DNA of 64,000 nt from Vigna angularis (GCF_016808095.1 NC_068974.1:6014001-6078000), one strand, 5' to 3'; positions 23,923 through 36,230 are shown, counted from the first letter of the stretch. Made by a program: numbers and translations. Notes: a model not told the origin generated them from the sequence alone.

Positions 23923-24824
23923 AGGATGTTGATGGAGATGCATTTTTTTGTTGAGGAGGTCAAAAAATGCATGAAACTGTGTATTCTATTTGTGTGTTTA
24001 CTTTTGCATCCTAAAATAAGTGGTTATTAAAAGATTTCATAACCATCACATTGTTTTCAAGTTGTTTTGTGTTTAGATATTTGATTTGAACAGGAAAGAG
24101 TGAAAACAACTTTTCGGTGTTTTCATCCTTTAACGTGCAAATGTTTGAAAACAACTAGTTTCTTTTGTTATCAGTAATAGGACAAGTGATGAAAATGTAA
24201 AATAATTTTCTTTACTAAGACAACCCTTAATTACTTAAGCATTGTTCTTGTTATCATACAACTCTTGTGCAAGTGTCAGAACAATGCTGCAACCGTTGTA
24301 ATCTTCTTTCATGATTTGAAGCTAGAAGATTATTATTTTATCTAGTTGCATGATATTCTTGCAGATTGCAGATATTGTGTTTGGAATGCATCTGACGGAA
24401 GCTTAGTAGACTCATTGACTGGGCATACTAAATTTGTAAGTGTTTAATTGTTGGTTTTGGTTTCTCTTCTTACTTTGGTTTGATAACATTTTACTCTTTT
24501 GTAAATATAATGTATGATGCCAAACTCTGGCTTTTTATGTGATATGTAACTCAAGCATGTTATCTGATGGCAAGTGTTGTGTTTCAGATTTTGTTTCAGA
24601 AGGTGCTTAGGATTTAGAGTATAATTTGATTAATGTTTCAAATGATTGATCTTTTCATTTATGATTACATCTAGAAGTATTTGTTTTTTATTAGTTTGGA
24701 TACAAACATAAACTTCTTTCATACTGTTAGGATGTGTGCACCTCTGGAAGAAATTTATTGACATATTTTCTGAACTTCATGTTTATTCAGCCTCTTCATA
24801 CCAAGTTTTAAGTACTCATTTACA
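23923..24824 (+). repeat. 902-bp direct repeat, copy 2
   Basis: Second copy of 21691-22592. It ends abruptly at 24824, where gypsy sequence (CATCAATGGACCCACTTTTGG) begins. Confidence 0.8.
24365..24435 (+). pseudogene. Captured exon of a BRWD-type WD40 protein, copy 2
   Basis: Same exon and splice sites as 22133-22203, with one visible coding change (GTAGACTCA instead of GTAAACTCA, Asn to Asp in the SLVNSL stretch). It is part of the direct repeat. Confidence 0.7.
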
Positions 24825-25300
24825 GTCATCAATGGACCCACTTTTGGAATAAGCTACTAAGGAATATGTTAAAGGAGTATGGAGTGACTATTCATAGTTT
24901 AAGTATTGAAGTATGGGAAACAATTTACTTTGTTCCTTATTTTTTTTTTGAAATAATAATAGTAATAATAATATTGTTTTCAATAAGTTTTTGCAATGAA
25001 TTTGAAAGTTGGAATTAGTAACTAGGACAATCATAAATTCAAGAAAAATATTCGTCATGTTGATATGGGTGGATTGTTTCTATGATTTGCTGATTAAGTT
25101 GATTTAAGAATTTCTTGATTAAATCTTTTGTGAGAGAAATTTGAACCTTGTGAGTTTTGGGCCAAATGAACACGATGGACCACCATGTGTCATGCCTATT
25201 TTTCTTTAGTGATTTGCCCATGTTTTGTTGATACTCTAATATTTAGCCTAGTTCTTTGTTTTGCAATTGAAGTAATATGCATGATTTGATATGATTGAGA
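24825..25300 (+). pseudogene. Gypsy fragment with internal deletion, copy 2
   Basis: It begins within the integrase region equivalent to about 19888 (GATCAATGGACCCACTTTT-like) and runs to GGAGTGAC. It then jumps to the downstream region equivalent to 20340, so about 380 bases are missing relative to copy 1. It provides the uninterrupted version of the CACTA insertion site. Confidence 0.6.
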
Positions 25301-25618
25301 CATTTATTGTATTAGCTACTTGGCTAAATAACTTGTTCTAACATTAATCCACTGAAAGTCCTTTGAACCTTAAACCTATTATCCTTGTTTTCAATCATTG
25401 TCAAATGTGAAAAGAAGAAAAATCATATGTTCCTTACTTGAAGAAGAAAGAAAAAGTAATGGATTGTGTTATAAATAAGTAATGAATAAGTGTGTGGGTG
25501 ACTACCTCACCCACAAAATAATAAAAATTGAAAAAAAGGAAGATAAAAAAGTTAGAGTTTTGAAAAATAAAGAAGATAAAAAGAAAAGAAAAGAAAAGTG
25601 TAGAACAAGATTTGCCTA
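25301..25618. other. AT-rich gypsy flank
   Basis: I see no gene. A run of A/G-rich sequence (25540-25600) gives a low-complexity open frame on the minus strand only. Confidence 0.35.
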
Positions 25619-26718
25619 GTTTCTCAACCAAGATTGGGGTGAGTTTTGCTTTATAAAAATTATTCTTTGAAAAATCTTTTCAAAATCTTTAAGCCTTTCT
25701 TGGAACACAAGCAAATAAAGAATGTAAAGAAATGAAAGAGATAAAGGATAGAAAGAACAACACCAAGGTTTATACCGGTTCGGCCTTAATGCCTACATTC
25801 AGTCTCCTTTCAATCAACCTGAGATTGAAAGTAAATCCACTATATAGATCGAGTTTTACAGCAAGCAATACAGAGGCACCCTCTCAATGTATTATCCTCT
25901 CTAACTCGAAATCTATTATAGTAAAAACAGAAAAAGAACAATCCTCTCTTTGCAAACCTTTTGAGATACCACACTCAAAGTAACCAAAACTCCACAAGTT
26001 CTCTTCCTGGCCTCAACAACAGGGAAACCACAATCACATATGATTGCAAACAATTCTGATCTTCCAGCAGTACACCTGACAGTGCATATTGATCAGACTT
26101 TGAATGTACAACAACTCTTTAAGAATCCTTGATTTGATTTCTATCCAAATGAAATACTTTTTGATTCTTGGAGAATAGACGCTCCTGCAATTATAAACTC
26201 AACAAAGTTTATCAGATATGAAAGATATGATTCAATAAGTTGTTTAATGCAAAGAGCTATGCGTCAATTTATAAAAATGACAATACTGACGCAATTTAAT
26301 TGATTACGTTATTAATGTAATTAATTAAGCAATTAACACTACTGTAACATAATTACATTTAACACATTTAACAAATTAAGCATAACATGTAATCGATTAA
26401 GCAATTAATGCAAGTCATAACATTTAGAAATATGACTGTTAAGGTAGTTATGACTTATCAAAAACAAGTTTTCAAAACATATAGGCTTTAACCGATTAAG
26501 AAAAGAGTGTAATCGGTTAAGTACAACACTTAAGCAAATTTGAAAATTTTTTCACTCCAAAACTCATCAATACACTCACTAAACAAGTATATGCAAAGAC
26601 ACGAGTTTTAATCGATTATTCATATAATGTAATCGGTTAAAACTGACTGTTTTGCCACTATTAAGCAAATACTGATATTTGATGATTCTAACCGATTATA
26701 TAAATTATGTAATCAATT
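25619..26718 (-). repeat. Sirevirus-like copia LTR fragment
   Basis: Inverted relative of the LTR at 4536-6000. It opens with TTTCTCAACCAAGATTGGGG and includes TATACCGGTTCGGCC, CAATCAACCTGAGATTGAAAG and several TAATCGATTA-like words. It is truncated at 26718, where R1 begins. Confidence 0.6.
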
Positions 26719-26944
26719 ACTTGAAAGAGTTTTTAGAATTTCACAAAATATCTGGAATTTAACTAAGTAGCCAACGTTTTAAAACCTCCCATAAAATATC
26801 AAGGGTTTCAAAAGCGGTAGTAAATACCATAAATTTCAGAATAACAAGTAAATAATGGAGGTAATAAAACCACATTTTACAATCGTATAATAAATACTAT
26901 TTTACCAAGGATAAGTGAAAATCACCAATAATCCGTTAATGTAG
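26719..26944 (+). repeat. Dispersed repeat R1, truncated copy
   Basis: ACTTGAAAGAGTTTTTAGAAT through CCGTTAATGTAG, then a switch to a tract shared with the window end (about 63900 inverted). Confidence 0.55.
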
Positions 26945-28449
26945 ACAATAAAATATTGATCTATCATCCACCAAAAAGACAAATACTACCTTCTTGGTCC
27001 TAAAGCCAAAAACAAAAAAAACCAAATAACAATTAATTGAAAATGGGAAATAAAAAATATCATGCATCACACAACGGTTACTCTAACCGGTATCAAATAG
27101 GGTGACATAGAACCTCACTAGTATAGTATTATGGTTATATAATAAACTCTAAGTTCATGGTTCTAGACACCTCAAGTTAAAGATACTTGAAACTTGTATT
27201 TTTCTTTTCTTATACTCTTGTAGTATAGTGTTGTGAGGTTTAGGTTAAATTCTTGTTTTCAACAGTGTGAGTGTATTTCAGGTCAAAGACTAAAGGAGAG
27301 TTGTCAATGTACTATACAAATTTTCACATAGTTAGTTCCTCAGAACATCAAAGTTAAACACGCATATCAGAAAAATGAAAAGGGAGAGGGAAAGAGAAAA
27401 TGAAAGTGTAAGGGAAGAGGAAACTCTAAAATGAAAGTCTTGCAAGAGAAAGAAACACGTCTTTATTGTATGAAATGTTATTTATCGTCTTTTCCACTTT
27501 TAACGATGGTTCTTTATATAATTTGTGTCATTTCTACTTTTAAAAACAATTATTTATCCAACTTTTGTTAAAGAGTTAAACAAATTACAATTTTGCCAAC
27601 GCACGTTTTTTTATGACAATAACTTATTAATCATCGTCAATCAATGTCGTGGAAAGTCCCTTTTACACCAGTGATGGTCTCTTTTACACTAGTGATGGTC
27701 TAATGGTTGTAAAACCATAACATCTTATGGTCTCTTAATACAAATTTAAAAATGATAAAAATTATTAACAAAAAAGTCTTGTCAAACCAAGTATATACAT
27801 TTTATTCAAATTTCCGTTTAAGTCTTATAGTTATAATAAATGTTTTTATGGATTGTGAGATAAATTTTTAATCATTCATACTATGAAGTTTTCCATAGTG
27901 AGCTAAAATTGTATTTTTCTTAAGAGAATTTTTCTTTTTGATTATGAACTATTAATCTTAAGAGAGATTATGAAGATTTAGACAAGAGTGATTTGTGTAT
28001 TTATGAGAACCAAAACTAGTTTGTCTACCCGATTTGTAATATTTGATTTGATTATTGGAACCCTATATGCTATCTACTTAAAGAGGGAAATAGATGTACC
28101 ATAAAGTGGTTAGGCTGAACCAATAGAAAAACTTTACATGTTGTTTGATTGATCGCACTAGAAGGTTTAGTTTAAATCTCTATGAAAAAAATCTTAAACT
28201 CTATTCAACCATCCCTGAGCCAACGATTCTTACAACTATGGGTTATTTTATGGTTTTATCACCTTCACAAATTATAAAAAAAATTAAAATAGTAAAAATA
28301 AGTAATTCAATAAGCTGTAGAAGAACAACACAATTTTCATTAATTCATCCCAAAATTTATATTTCTAGTTCTACTTTAGAAATTCTAAAGTGTTTCAGTA
28401 ATAAAAAAAACTAATTACAAGTATTATCATTATTAGTTCTTATTGATAA
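26945..28449 (-). repeat. Inverted thionin-unit 3' flank, distal part
   Basis: On the minus strand this matches 10830-12450 and 55390-56560. It includes a CACTA-like terminus (27694 on the minus strand), where a duplicated stretch gives two TTTTACAC(C/T)AGTGATGGTCT words, and the AATTAGTGAAAATT-type region. 26945-27170 matches the end of the window (63700-63960) in reverse. A copia element interrupts the unit at 28450. Confidence 0.6.
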
Positions 28450-28676
28450 TGTTAGAAAATAAATCATATCTTGAGATTTATGAGAGAATATATTGTTATT
28501 ATTATTATTCATATTAAATAACTTATTGACAGAAATAATGTTTCATTATTATAGACTCAGATTAGAATAATTATAAGAATAAAATAGCAAAATTATAGAT
28601 ACTCTCTCTTGTATATATATCTGATATTTCATTCAAAAATAATAAGACAAATTTTCCTTTTTTTTTTCCTTTTACA
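28450..28676 (+). repeat. Copia 5' LTR
   Basis: A 227-bp LTR with TG...CA ends. It has TATATATAT-rich sequence around 28610-28620 that could be a promoter. An extra segment near 28520-28530 is absent from the 3' LTR. Confidence 0.9.
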
Positions 28677-28689
28677 TGGTATCAAGAGC
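28677..28689 (+). promoter_or_regulatory. Copia primer-binding site
   Basis: TGGTATCAAGAGC directly follows the 5' LTR. It resembles the initiator-Met tRNA-complementary TGGTATCAGAGC with one extra A. Confidence 0.85.
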
Positions 28690-28731
28690 AGGAACGATCC
28701 TCTGCTCAATTTTTTTTCTATCCTTATTCTC

Positions 28732-31700
28732 ATGGCTAACTATGGAAATGAATCAAATTTCAATAGTTCTTATTCTCTCCATCATTCTGACCATCCTGGA
28801 ATGGTTCTTGTTGCCAAATCTCTAAATGGCGACAACTATCCGACTTATCGTAAAGCCATGGTCATCTCTTTGAATGCAAAATCCAAATTGGGTTTTGTTG
28901 ATGGAACTCTTACGACACCTTCTGTTGAGGCCAAACCAGAAGAATATATAGCATGGAAAAAATGCAATGACATGGTGTTATCTTGGATATTTAATTCTTT
29001 GGCACCTGATATTGTAGATAGTGTTATTTTCTATGACACTGCTCATGAAGTTTGGACAGATCTTCAAAATCGTTTCTCTCAAAGCCATGCACCACGAATT
29101 TTTCAGATTGAGAGAGACATTGCTTGCTTAGCTCAAGATCAAATGACAGTTGCAACCTATTACACCAAGTTAAAAAAATTATGGGATGAGTTAGGCTCCT
29201 ATAGTAATGCAACCTGCACTTGTGGAGCTGATAGTAAAAGGCGCAAATTGATGCAGTTTCTTATGGGGTTGAATGACTTTTATAGTGTTATTCGTGGCCA
29301 ACTCCTTTTAATGAATCCTTTGCCTGATGTTACACAAGCTTATTCTTCCATCATACAAGAAGAAAAACAACGACATTTGGGCACCGCACGTGACACAATA
29401 GAAGCTTCAGCCATGGCTGTTCAAAAAAATGAACCAGTACAATGCATGGAGCACCCAAAGCATGGAGCAACCAAGAATGCTTACTCTAAGCACAATGGGA
29501 GTAGTCATTCTATAGCTAATATTGTCACAACGACTTCAATGATGCAGCCTGCAATGCATGGATTAACTGAATTGCAACTCCAACTAATGTTGTTTATTAT
29601 ACAGGGTAATGAATCAACTAATCCTAAGGTCAACAATGCCAATGTTTCTTCAGGTTTGTCACCACCCAAACTTATAATTGATAGTGGGACTACCGATCAC
29701 ATTATTTCTTCATCAACCTTGATTGTTAATAGTAAAGAAAACACTTCTTTACCACCAGTTGTTATGCTAAATGGTGACCAGGCCCCAATTATCTCTACTG
29801 ACACTCTACCTTTGAGCCCAAATGTTTATTTAAAAAATGTTCTTGGGGTGCCATCTTGCAAAGTAGATTTGATGTCGGTAAGTCGAGTCACACGATATTT
29901 AAATTGTTTAATAACTCTTTTTCCTTTTGGGTGTATTTTGTAGGATTTGATGACGAGGATGACAATTGGTTTGGGTAAACAACAAGGAGGACTTTATTAC
30001 TTGGTTGCAATGACATCAAATAAAACTCTCATTCAATCCATAGCAGCCCATGCCACCAAGTCATCTCCTCCTTCAAACACTTCTACTAACTTATGGCACC
30101 GACGACTAGGACATCTATCTCCATCTAGATTAGACTTCATGGCTAAAACTTTGTTAAATCTCTCCTTAGAGTCAAATAAAACTTGTGATGTTTATACTCT
30201 TGCAAAACAGACACAACTTCCTTTTTCAACTACTTCAATTTCTTTCCATTAAACTTTTTTAATTAATTCATTGTGATATTTGGGGACCATATAAAATTCC
30301 TTCGCTTTCTGGTGCTAGGTATTTTTTGAACATTGTGGATGATTTTTCTCACTTCACTTGGGTTTTTTTCATGCACCATAAAAGTGAAACCCAACATCTT
30401 CTTACCAATTTTTTTTTCTTTTGTCAAAACTCAATTTAATACCAATATAGCCAATATTCAGGTTGACAATGGAAAGGAATTTTTTCCTCTACGAGATTTC
30501 TTTAAACAACAGGGTACCACTTATCAATATTCTTGCACTTACACACCACAACAAAATGGGGTTGTTGAGCGCAAACATAGACATATCCTTGAGTCAGCAC
30601 GAGCTCTTCGTTATCAAGCTCATCTTCCTTTACAATTTTGGGCAGAATGTGTTTCCACTGCTATCCATATAATTAATCGGTTGCCCACGCCTCTTCTTTC
30701 ACGCAAGACACCTTTTGATCGCCTATATAGTAAAATCCCTTCTTATTCACACATTAGAGTGTTTGGATGTCTTGCTTATGCTACTAGTGTTCATGTTTCT
30801 CATAAGTTTGCTCCTCGTGCCCAAAGATGTGTTTTTCTTGGTTATCCTCTTGGTCAAAAAGCTTACAAGTTATATGATCTTGAAACTCACCAAGTCTTCA
30901 CTAGTCGTGATGTTATCTTCCATGAGGCTAGTTTTCCGTATGAATCCATTTGCCACTCCTCCAACCACCCTAGACCCTGTCATACCTAATGTTATCCCAG
31001 ATAATCCTCCGTCTGAGAGTCCTTCATACACTCAACCAACACCTACAAAAAACAGACTTGTGCCTTCCATTACTTCCCCACATATGTTTCCATTGTGTCG
31101 TTCTCAACGATCTCATGGTCCTCCTGCAACTTTGCGTGATTATATTTGCAATCAGGTAATGTCTCCCGATCCATTGTCATCCCCATCATCTTTTCCAAAT
31201 AAAGGTACACGATATCCTCTCTACAATTTTATCTCTTATGACCGTTACACACCTCAACATCATTCTTTTATTGCTGTTATTACTAATGATATTGAACCTA
31301 CATGTTGTGATCAAGCTCTTTCTCACACTCATTAGCAAGAGGCAATGAAATCTGAGTTGACTGCTTTGGAGGCCAATAATACTTGGTCTATCACCACTTT
31401 TCCTCCTGGAAAGCAGGCTATTGGTTGTCGTTGGGTGTACAAAATCAAGCGCAAATCCGATGGTTCTCTTGAACGGTATAAGGTGTGTCTAGTTGCAAAG
31501 GGATATACCCAACTAGAAGGTATCGATTATCATGACACTTTTTCACCTACTGCTAAAATGGTTACAGTAAGTTGTTTATTAGCTTTGGCTGCTGCTCAAC
31601 ATTGGTCTCTTCATCAGCTTGATGTCCATAATGCTTTTCTTCATGGTGATCTTTTTGAAGAAATCTATATGTCCCTTCCTCCTGGTTTTAAGCGAGGAGG

Positions 31701-32694
31701 AATCTTGTGTGTCGCCTCAACAAGTCCTTATATGGATTAAAACAAGCCTCTCGTCAATGGTTTGCCAAATTCTCTACAGCTATTCAAAGTGTTGGTTTTA
31801 TTCAATCAAAAGCAGATTACTTATTGTTTACATCTACAAAAGGCAAGTCTTTTACAGCTTTGTTGATCTATGTTGATGATATTCTCATAAATGGTAATGA
31901 TCCTATTGCAATATCCAATCTTAAACAATTTCTCCACAATCGTTTTCGGATAAAAGATTTGGGTGATCTTAAATTTTTTCTGCGTATTGAGGTCTCTTGT
32001 TCTAAGAAAGGTATTTTCATATCACAAAGGAAATACGCCTTGGAAATTGTTAAAGATGGTGGGTATCTTAGAGCTAAGCTTGTGGATTTTCCAATGGAAC
32101 AAAATATAAAGCTTTCTGATGAGGGGAATTATTAAAGGACCCGTCAATATATAGGAGATTTGTTGGTCGCTTAATTTATTTAACAATTACTTGTCCAGAT
32201 ATCACCTATGCGGTACACATATTGAGCAAATTTATGCACACTCCATGCAAGTCTCTTATGAAAGCTACAATGCGTATGCTACGATATTTAAAAAATAACC
32301 CAGGTCAAGGTTTGTTTTTCCCTTCACAAAATGAATTATCTTTGCGTGCTTTCTGTGATTCAGATTGGGGAGCTTGCCAAGTATCCCGAAAATCAACTAC
32401 AGGTTATTGTGTTGTTTTGGGATCTTCCCTTATCTTTTGGCAAACAAAGAGGCAGAAGACAGTCTCTCTATCCTCAGCAGAAGCTGAATATAGAGCATTG
32501 ACTGGTACTTGTTGTGAGTTGACTTGGTTACGATCATTGTTGAAAGATTTACGGATATTGCATCTTAAACCAGCATTGTTGTATTGTGACAATAAAGCAG
32601 CCTTACACATTGCAGCTAACCCAGTTTTCCATGAAAGAACTAGACACATAAAGATGGATTGCCACTTCATTTGTGATAAGATTCAGGATGGCTA
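28732..32694 (+). pseudogene. Copia gag-pol polyprotein, multiply broken
   Basis: It starts at ATG 28732. The gag part has SLNGDNYPTYRKAMVISL and a UBN2-like region. No CCHC zinc knuckle is visible. The protease has IIDSGTTDH (about 29675). The pre-integrase has LWHRRLGHLS (30093). The integrase core has VDNGKEFF, YTPQQNGVVERKHR and the RVFGCLAY region. Reverse transcriptase has [24 protein letters not shown] and YVDDI; RNase H has CDSDWG, SSAEAEYRA and TRHIKMD. Damage: in-frame TAG near 29941 and 31333, stops and frameshifts near 30250-30330, 30950-30990, 31700-31740 and 32133. It would encode the retrotransposon's structural and replication enzymes, but this copy cannot make them. Confidence 0.92.
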
Positions 32695-32816
32695 AGTCAC
32701 AACTAAATATGTACCTTCAGCTGAACAACTTGACAATGTGTTCACCAAACCACTGGAAAAAGAAGTGTTCTCTATCATGAAACGCAAGTTGAGAGTTCTT
32801 GATATTCACTCTCCAA

Positions 32817-32828
32817 CTTGAGGGGGAG
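32817..32828 (+). promoter_or_regulatory. Copia polypurine tract
   Basis: TTGAGGGGGAG lies immediately before the 3' LTR, as expected for the plus-strand primer. Confidence 0.85.
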
Positions 32829-33044
32829 TGTTAGAAAATAAATCATATCTTAATATTTATGAGAGAATATATTGTTATTATTATTCATATTAAATGAAAG
32901 AAATAATGTTGCATTATTATAGAATCAGATTAGAATAATTATAGGAATAAAATAGCAAAATTATAGATACTTTCTCTTTGTATATATCTCTAATATTTTA
33001 TTTCAAAATAATAAGACAAATTTTCCTCTTTTTTTCCTTTTACA
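32829..33044 (+). repeat. Copia 3' LTR
   Basis: A 216-bp LTR, followed by the GATAA target duplication. It is shorter than the 5' LTR through small deletions. Confidence 0.9.
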
Positions 33045-33770
33045 GATAATAATTTATAATAGATAATTATTTTGTGAAAAAGTTTGTTATCGTTTTTTCT
33101 ATAATTCAAGATTTGAATTACAATTTTAACCTTTTTTCTACCTAGGAAATCCTCTTTGTCATCTTCATTTTTACATATAGAAATAAAAGAAAAGATAATT
33201 TTCAAATCCTAGCTTTTTAATTGAAATACTAAAATTGTAATATTGTTAAAGTTGAATAGAAAATAACACCGTTAGAAGCTAAATAATAAGATGGGTTGGA
33301 CAAGCTAGGTTTCACCACAAATTTGGTTCAATTAATTTTCTTACTTAGCCAATTCCTAATTAAACCTCAGTAAACATAATAATCTACACTTTATTGAAAT
33401 TTAAAGACGGACTACTGTATTAAAATAATTAAATATTTATAAACTTATCACATTTTTACATATCCACGTTTATATTTGTGATTCATATTATAAAGGCTTA
33501 TTACCTTTATCAGAGTTTAAGTAGCACTTTCTCTTCAGTGTTTTTTTTTTCTCGTTGTCTTCCTTAATAGAATTTGTCGATAATGTTTTCTTTAAAAAAA
33601 TTGTTTTATTAATACCCAAGTTACAATAAAAAAGATAAGAAAGATGAAAGAACGTAATTGGGAAAGAAAATACGGAAATAAATAACAAATATTATTTTTT
33701 ATCAATATTTATTACTCATAATTCAGCAGGAAATATTATTTCTTCTAACAATTTCTAACTAAAATTGTAG
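33045..33770 (-). other. 3' flank of thionin-like gene A2
   Basis: On the minus strand it matches 14101-14783 down to about 33089. The start of the large palindrome arm is the T-tract at 33541. The short minus-strand open frame at 33488-33688 is a copy of the one at 14183 and is not a gene. Confidence 0.6.
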
Positions 33771-34240
33771 TTACAAATTAAAATTTTGTTTACAGTCTTG
33801 CATACAAGTATTCATGAGATTATTGCCAAGATCACCAGCACCTGATAAACATGTAAAAATAATGGTTAAAATCCAAAGCAATTAAAATTAATATCAAATT
33901 TCTGAAAAAGAATAATTAATGAAATGAAATATAGAGAAAAAATAGAAAATCATGAAAAGGAGAAAATAATTTTAGAAAACATACCATTTTTTATGGCAAT
34001 AGACTTCATCAAGCGACAACCAGTAATACAATTATAAAGTGGATCAGATAATGGTTTAGCGCAATGCGATTTACAATCCTTCATACATTGGGCATAATGT
34101 TCTGGAAAGGGTTGTTCTTCACATTTGATTTTACACTTTGCATTGCAAAAAAAATTATCTGTTGGATCGGCCGCGACAAAACTTGATAGGATCATGATTG
34201 TGATTATAACTCCAATAGTTTTTCTCTCAATTTTCCCCAT
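33771..34240 (-). CDS. Thionin-like cysteine-rich secreted peptide, type A, copy 2
   Basis: Exon 1 is 34240-33985 and exon 2 is 33841-33771 on the minus strand, with the same intron and phase as copy 1. It encodes the same signal peptide and ten-cysteine mature region as the copies at 13631 and 60881. It lies in the left palindrome arm and is transcribed away from the palindrome centre. Upstream, its R1 copy is cut at 35144, where a short CACTA end and a MULE fragment begin. So the proximal 0.9 kb of its upstream region matches copy 1, but distal context differs. Family and function are as reliable as for copy 1. Confidence 0.8.
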
Positions 34241-34326
34241 ATTTCTTCTCTAAATTCTCTCCACTAATCTCAAATTTGTATACAAGATGAGATCTTACTT
34301 GCAATGTTTATGAAAGGTAAATATGA

Positions 34327-34334
34327 ATTTATAG
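34327..34334 (-). promoter_or_regulatory. Probable TATA box of gene A2
   Basis: CTATAAAT on the minus strand, at the same distance from the start codon as in A1. Confidence 0.5.
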
Positions 34335-34901
34335 AAAAAAAATTTCTATACTCTTTTACTCTCTGAAATATATTTAGTAATAAAATATATTTATTAAATA
34401 TGATTTTACTCTTTTACTTTCAACCTTGCTGATGTTATTTTCTCCAATGTTAAACAATATCTTACGTTCAAAAAACCTTTTAAACAGATATTCTTCAAAT
34501 ATATGCAGATATAGCAATTTAAAAGGATTAGATGAAATTTTATACGATCATTTGTTTCCTAAATTTACTCATGAAATGTTGTGAGAGATTTAATTTAGAG
34601 ATAAATTATCCATTAAGATTGATTTTAACTTAATCTTTTCATTAAATTATTATTATAACTTAAATGATTATTATTTAACACAGAAAAGCAGACGTTTAAC
34701 ACAGAAAAGCAGACGTTGTAGATGATATTCTAGACTATAGATAATAGATGAGGTCCAATAGTTATCTAATATCTTGATAAAACTTGGTAAAAAACACCTT
34801 CTTTTGTAACTTCATCTCCACGACTAATCAAAATTATATAGAAGATTTGTTCAAACCCTCTTGTAAAGCATACCAATAGTTATCTAACATATAATTTTTA
34901 A

Positions 34902-35144
34902 CAAGGGTTATTTTTAGTATTTTTGAAAGTTTTAACCCATTAATGATGTTATCTACGATTTGTTTTTCTTAGATAAAACCAACTACATTAACGGATTATT
35001 GGTGATTTTCACTAATCCTTCATAAAATAGTATTTATTTACTTACGGTTGTAAGTGTCGTTTTAAAACCTTTATTACTTACTGGTTATTCTGAAATTTAT
35101 GTTATTTAGTACCGGTTTTGAAACCCTTGATATTTTGTGGGGGT
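34902..35144 (-). repeat. Dispersed repeat R1, cut copy
   Basis: Minus-strand R1 from CCCCCACAAAATATCAAGGG onward. The first third of R1 present at 12655-12726 is missing because of the junction at 35144/35145. Confidence 0.6.
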
Positions 35145-35164
35145 TATATGCTATTTTTGTACTA

Positions 35165-36230
35165 GTGGCTCTTGGAAGAGATGGTAGTGACCAAATGTGT
35201 CTCTTGGCATACACTATTGTTGAAGTGGAGAATAAGAAAACATGGACTTGATTTTTAGAATGGTTGATTGATGAACTTTGTGGTGGTGGATTTTGTTTAA
35301 GATGTACATTTGTGTCAGATCAACAAAAAGTAAGTAAATGTCAACCTTTCATTCTTTACTTTCAACAAAAAGATATACATTTAAGTCTCATACTTTGATT
35401 GATTACTCTGATAGGGACTTTTGCCAGCTTTACAAAAACCTTTGCCTGGTGTGGACCAAATGTTTTGTGTGTGCCACATATAAGCAAATTTTAGGAAGGA
35501 ATTTGCTGTAAAAAATCTGAAATGCTTACTATGGAAGGTAGCATCATCAACACACCCTCAACCATGGGAGGCATTGATGAGAGAAATCAAAGACGTTAAT
35601 TAAGACGCCTTTAAACACTTGATTGTTATTCCACCAAGACAAGTATTGAAAGCTTCAATTGTTTGTTTGTTTTCAAAAATTTTAATTCTATTTGAGATTG
35701 TAGATTTTGGTCTAGGTCAAGATTTACAAGAAGACCAGCTTGTGGCACCCTTGTGAATAATATATCTGAAGCATTTAACAGTGTGATATTAGATTCAAGT
35801 AGGTATGCCCATCATAACAATGTTGGAAGACATTCTCTTGTACATGATGAAGAGATGGACAACAAATAGAGAGAAGATAAGTAGATTTCAAGGTCCCTTT
35901 GCCCCAAAATTAGTAAGAGACACTACAAAAGGAGTTAGAGAACACAAAATATTGGATACTTAGGTATGACATTTAGTCTTTTACTTTATGATTTCATTTA
36001 ATAGTCATTATAAACTTATATCTTGTTTATCATTTTGCAAATGGTGAGGGCTGAAAATATTTGAGATCATACACAGATCCAACATTGTTGAAAAGTTTGT
36101 GATTGATATAGATAAAAGAGAGTGTAGCTGCATAAATTGAAGTATAATGGGAATCCCATGCTCTCATGCACTCACAGCCAACTTGAACAACCCAAACTCA
36201 CTCAATTTCAACAACACTTTAGAATATTGA
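35165..36230 (+). pseudogene. mudrA transposase, C-terminal part (fragment A)
   Basis: Pieces of MULE transposase: GRDGSDQM and EVENKKTW (followed at once by a stop), then PGVDQMFCVCHI, LLWKVASSTHPQPWEA and the IPPRQ segment, then the part after a probable intron (ISEAFNSVIL). A SWIM-type zinc motif CSC...GIPCSHA lies at about 36120-36175, with a TGA inside it (AAT TGA AGT) that is absent from the copy at 45950. It is dead. SWIM motifs bind DNA in MULE transposases. Confidence 0.7.

Larger units (their letters stand above)
20765..24824. mobile_element. CACTA-like element with captured WD40 exon, right end missing
   Basis: The left end ACTACAAGAAAAATG at 20766 matches the common CACTACAAGAAAAA terminus except for its first base. 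Subterminal TATACGGAT/ATCCGTATA words follow over about 200 bases. It sits inside the gypsy tract: the uninterrupted sequence reads TTAGCTACTTGG near 25310. The interior carries a transcribed-looking 5' region (21100-21640) and a duplicated block with a host-like exon. No transposase and no clear right terminus were found; sequence returns to gypsy at 24825. Confidence 0.55.
28450..33044 (+). mobile_element. Ty1/copia retrotransposon, structurally complete but degenerate
   Basis: 5' LTR 28450-28676 and 3' LTR 32829-33044, both TGTTAGAAAATAAATC...CCTTTTACA. A 5-bp target duplication GATAA flanks them (28445-28449 and 33045-33049). A primer-binding site follows the 5' LTR and a polypurine tract precedes the 3' LTR. 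Domain order gag, protease, integrase, reverse transcriptase, RNase H is that of copia. The LTRs differ by several substitutions and small indels, so it is not recent. It inserted into a thionin-unit 3' flank: the uninterrupted sequence is at 39720-39760. Confidence 0.93.

Noticed and set aside
28145..28414. 89-codon open frame next to the copia 5' LTR
   Set aside because: It lies in unit flank that is non-coding in the other copies.
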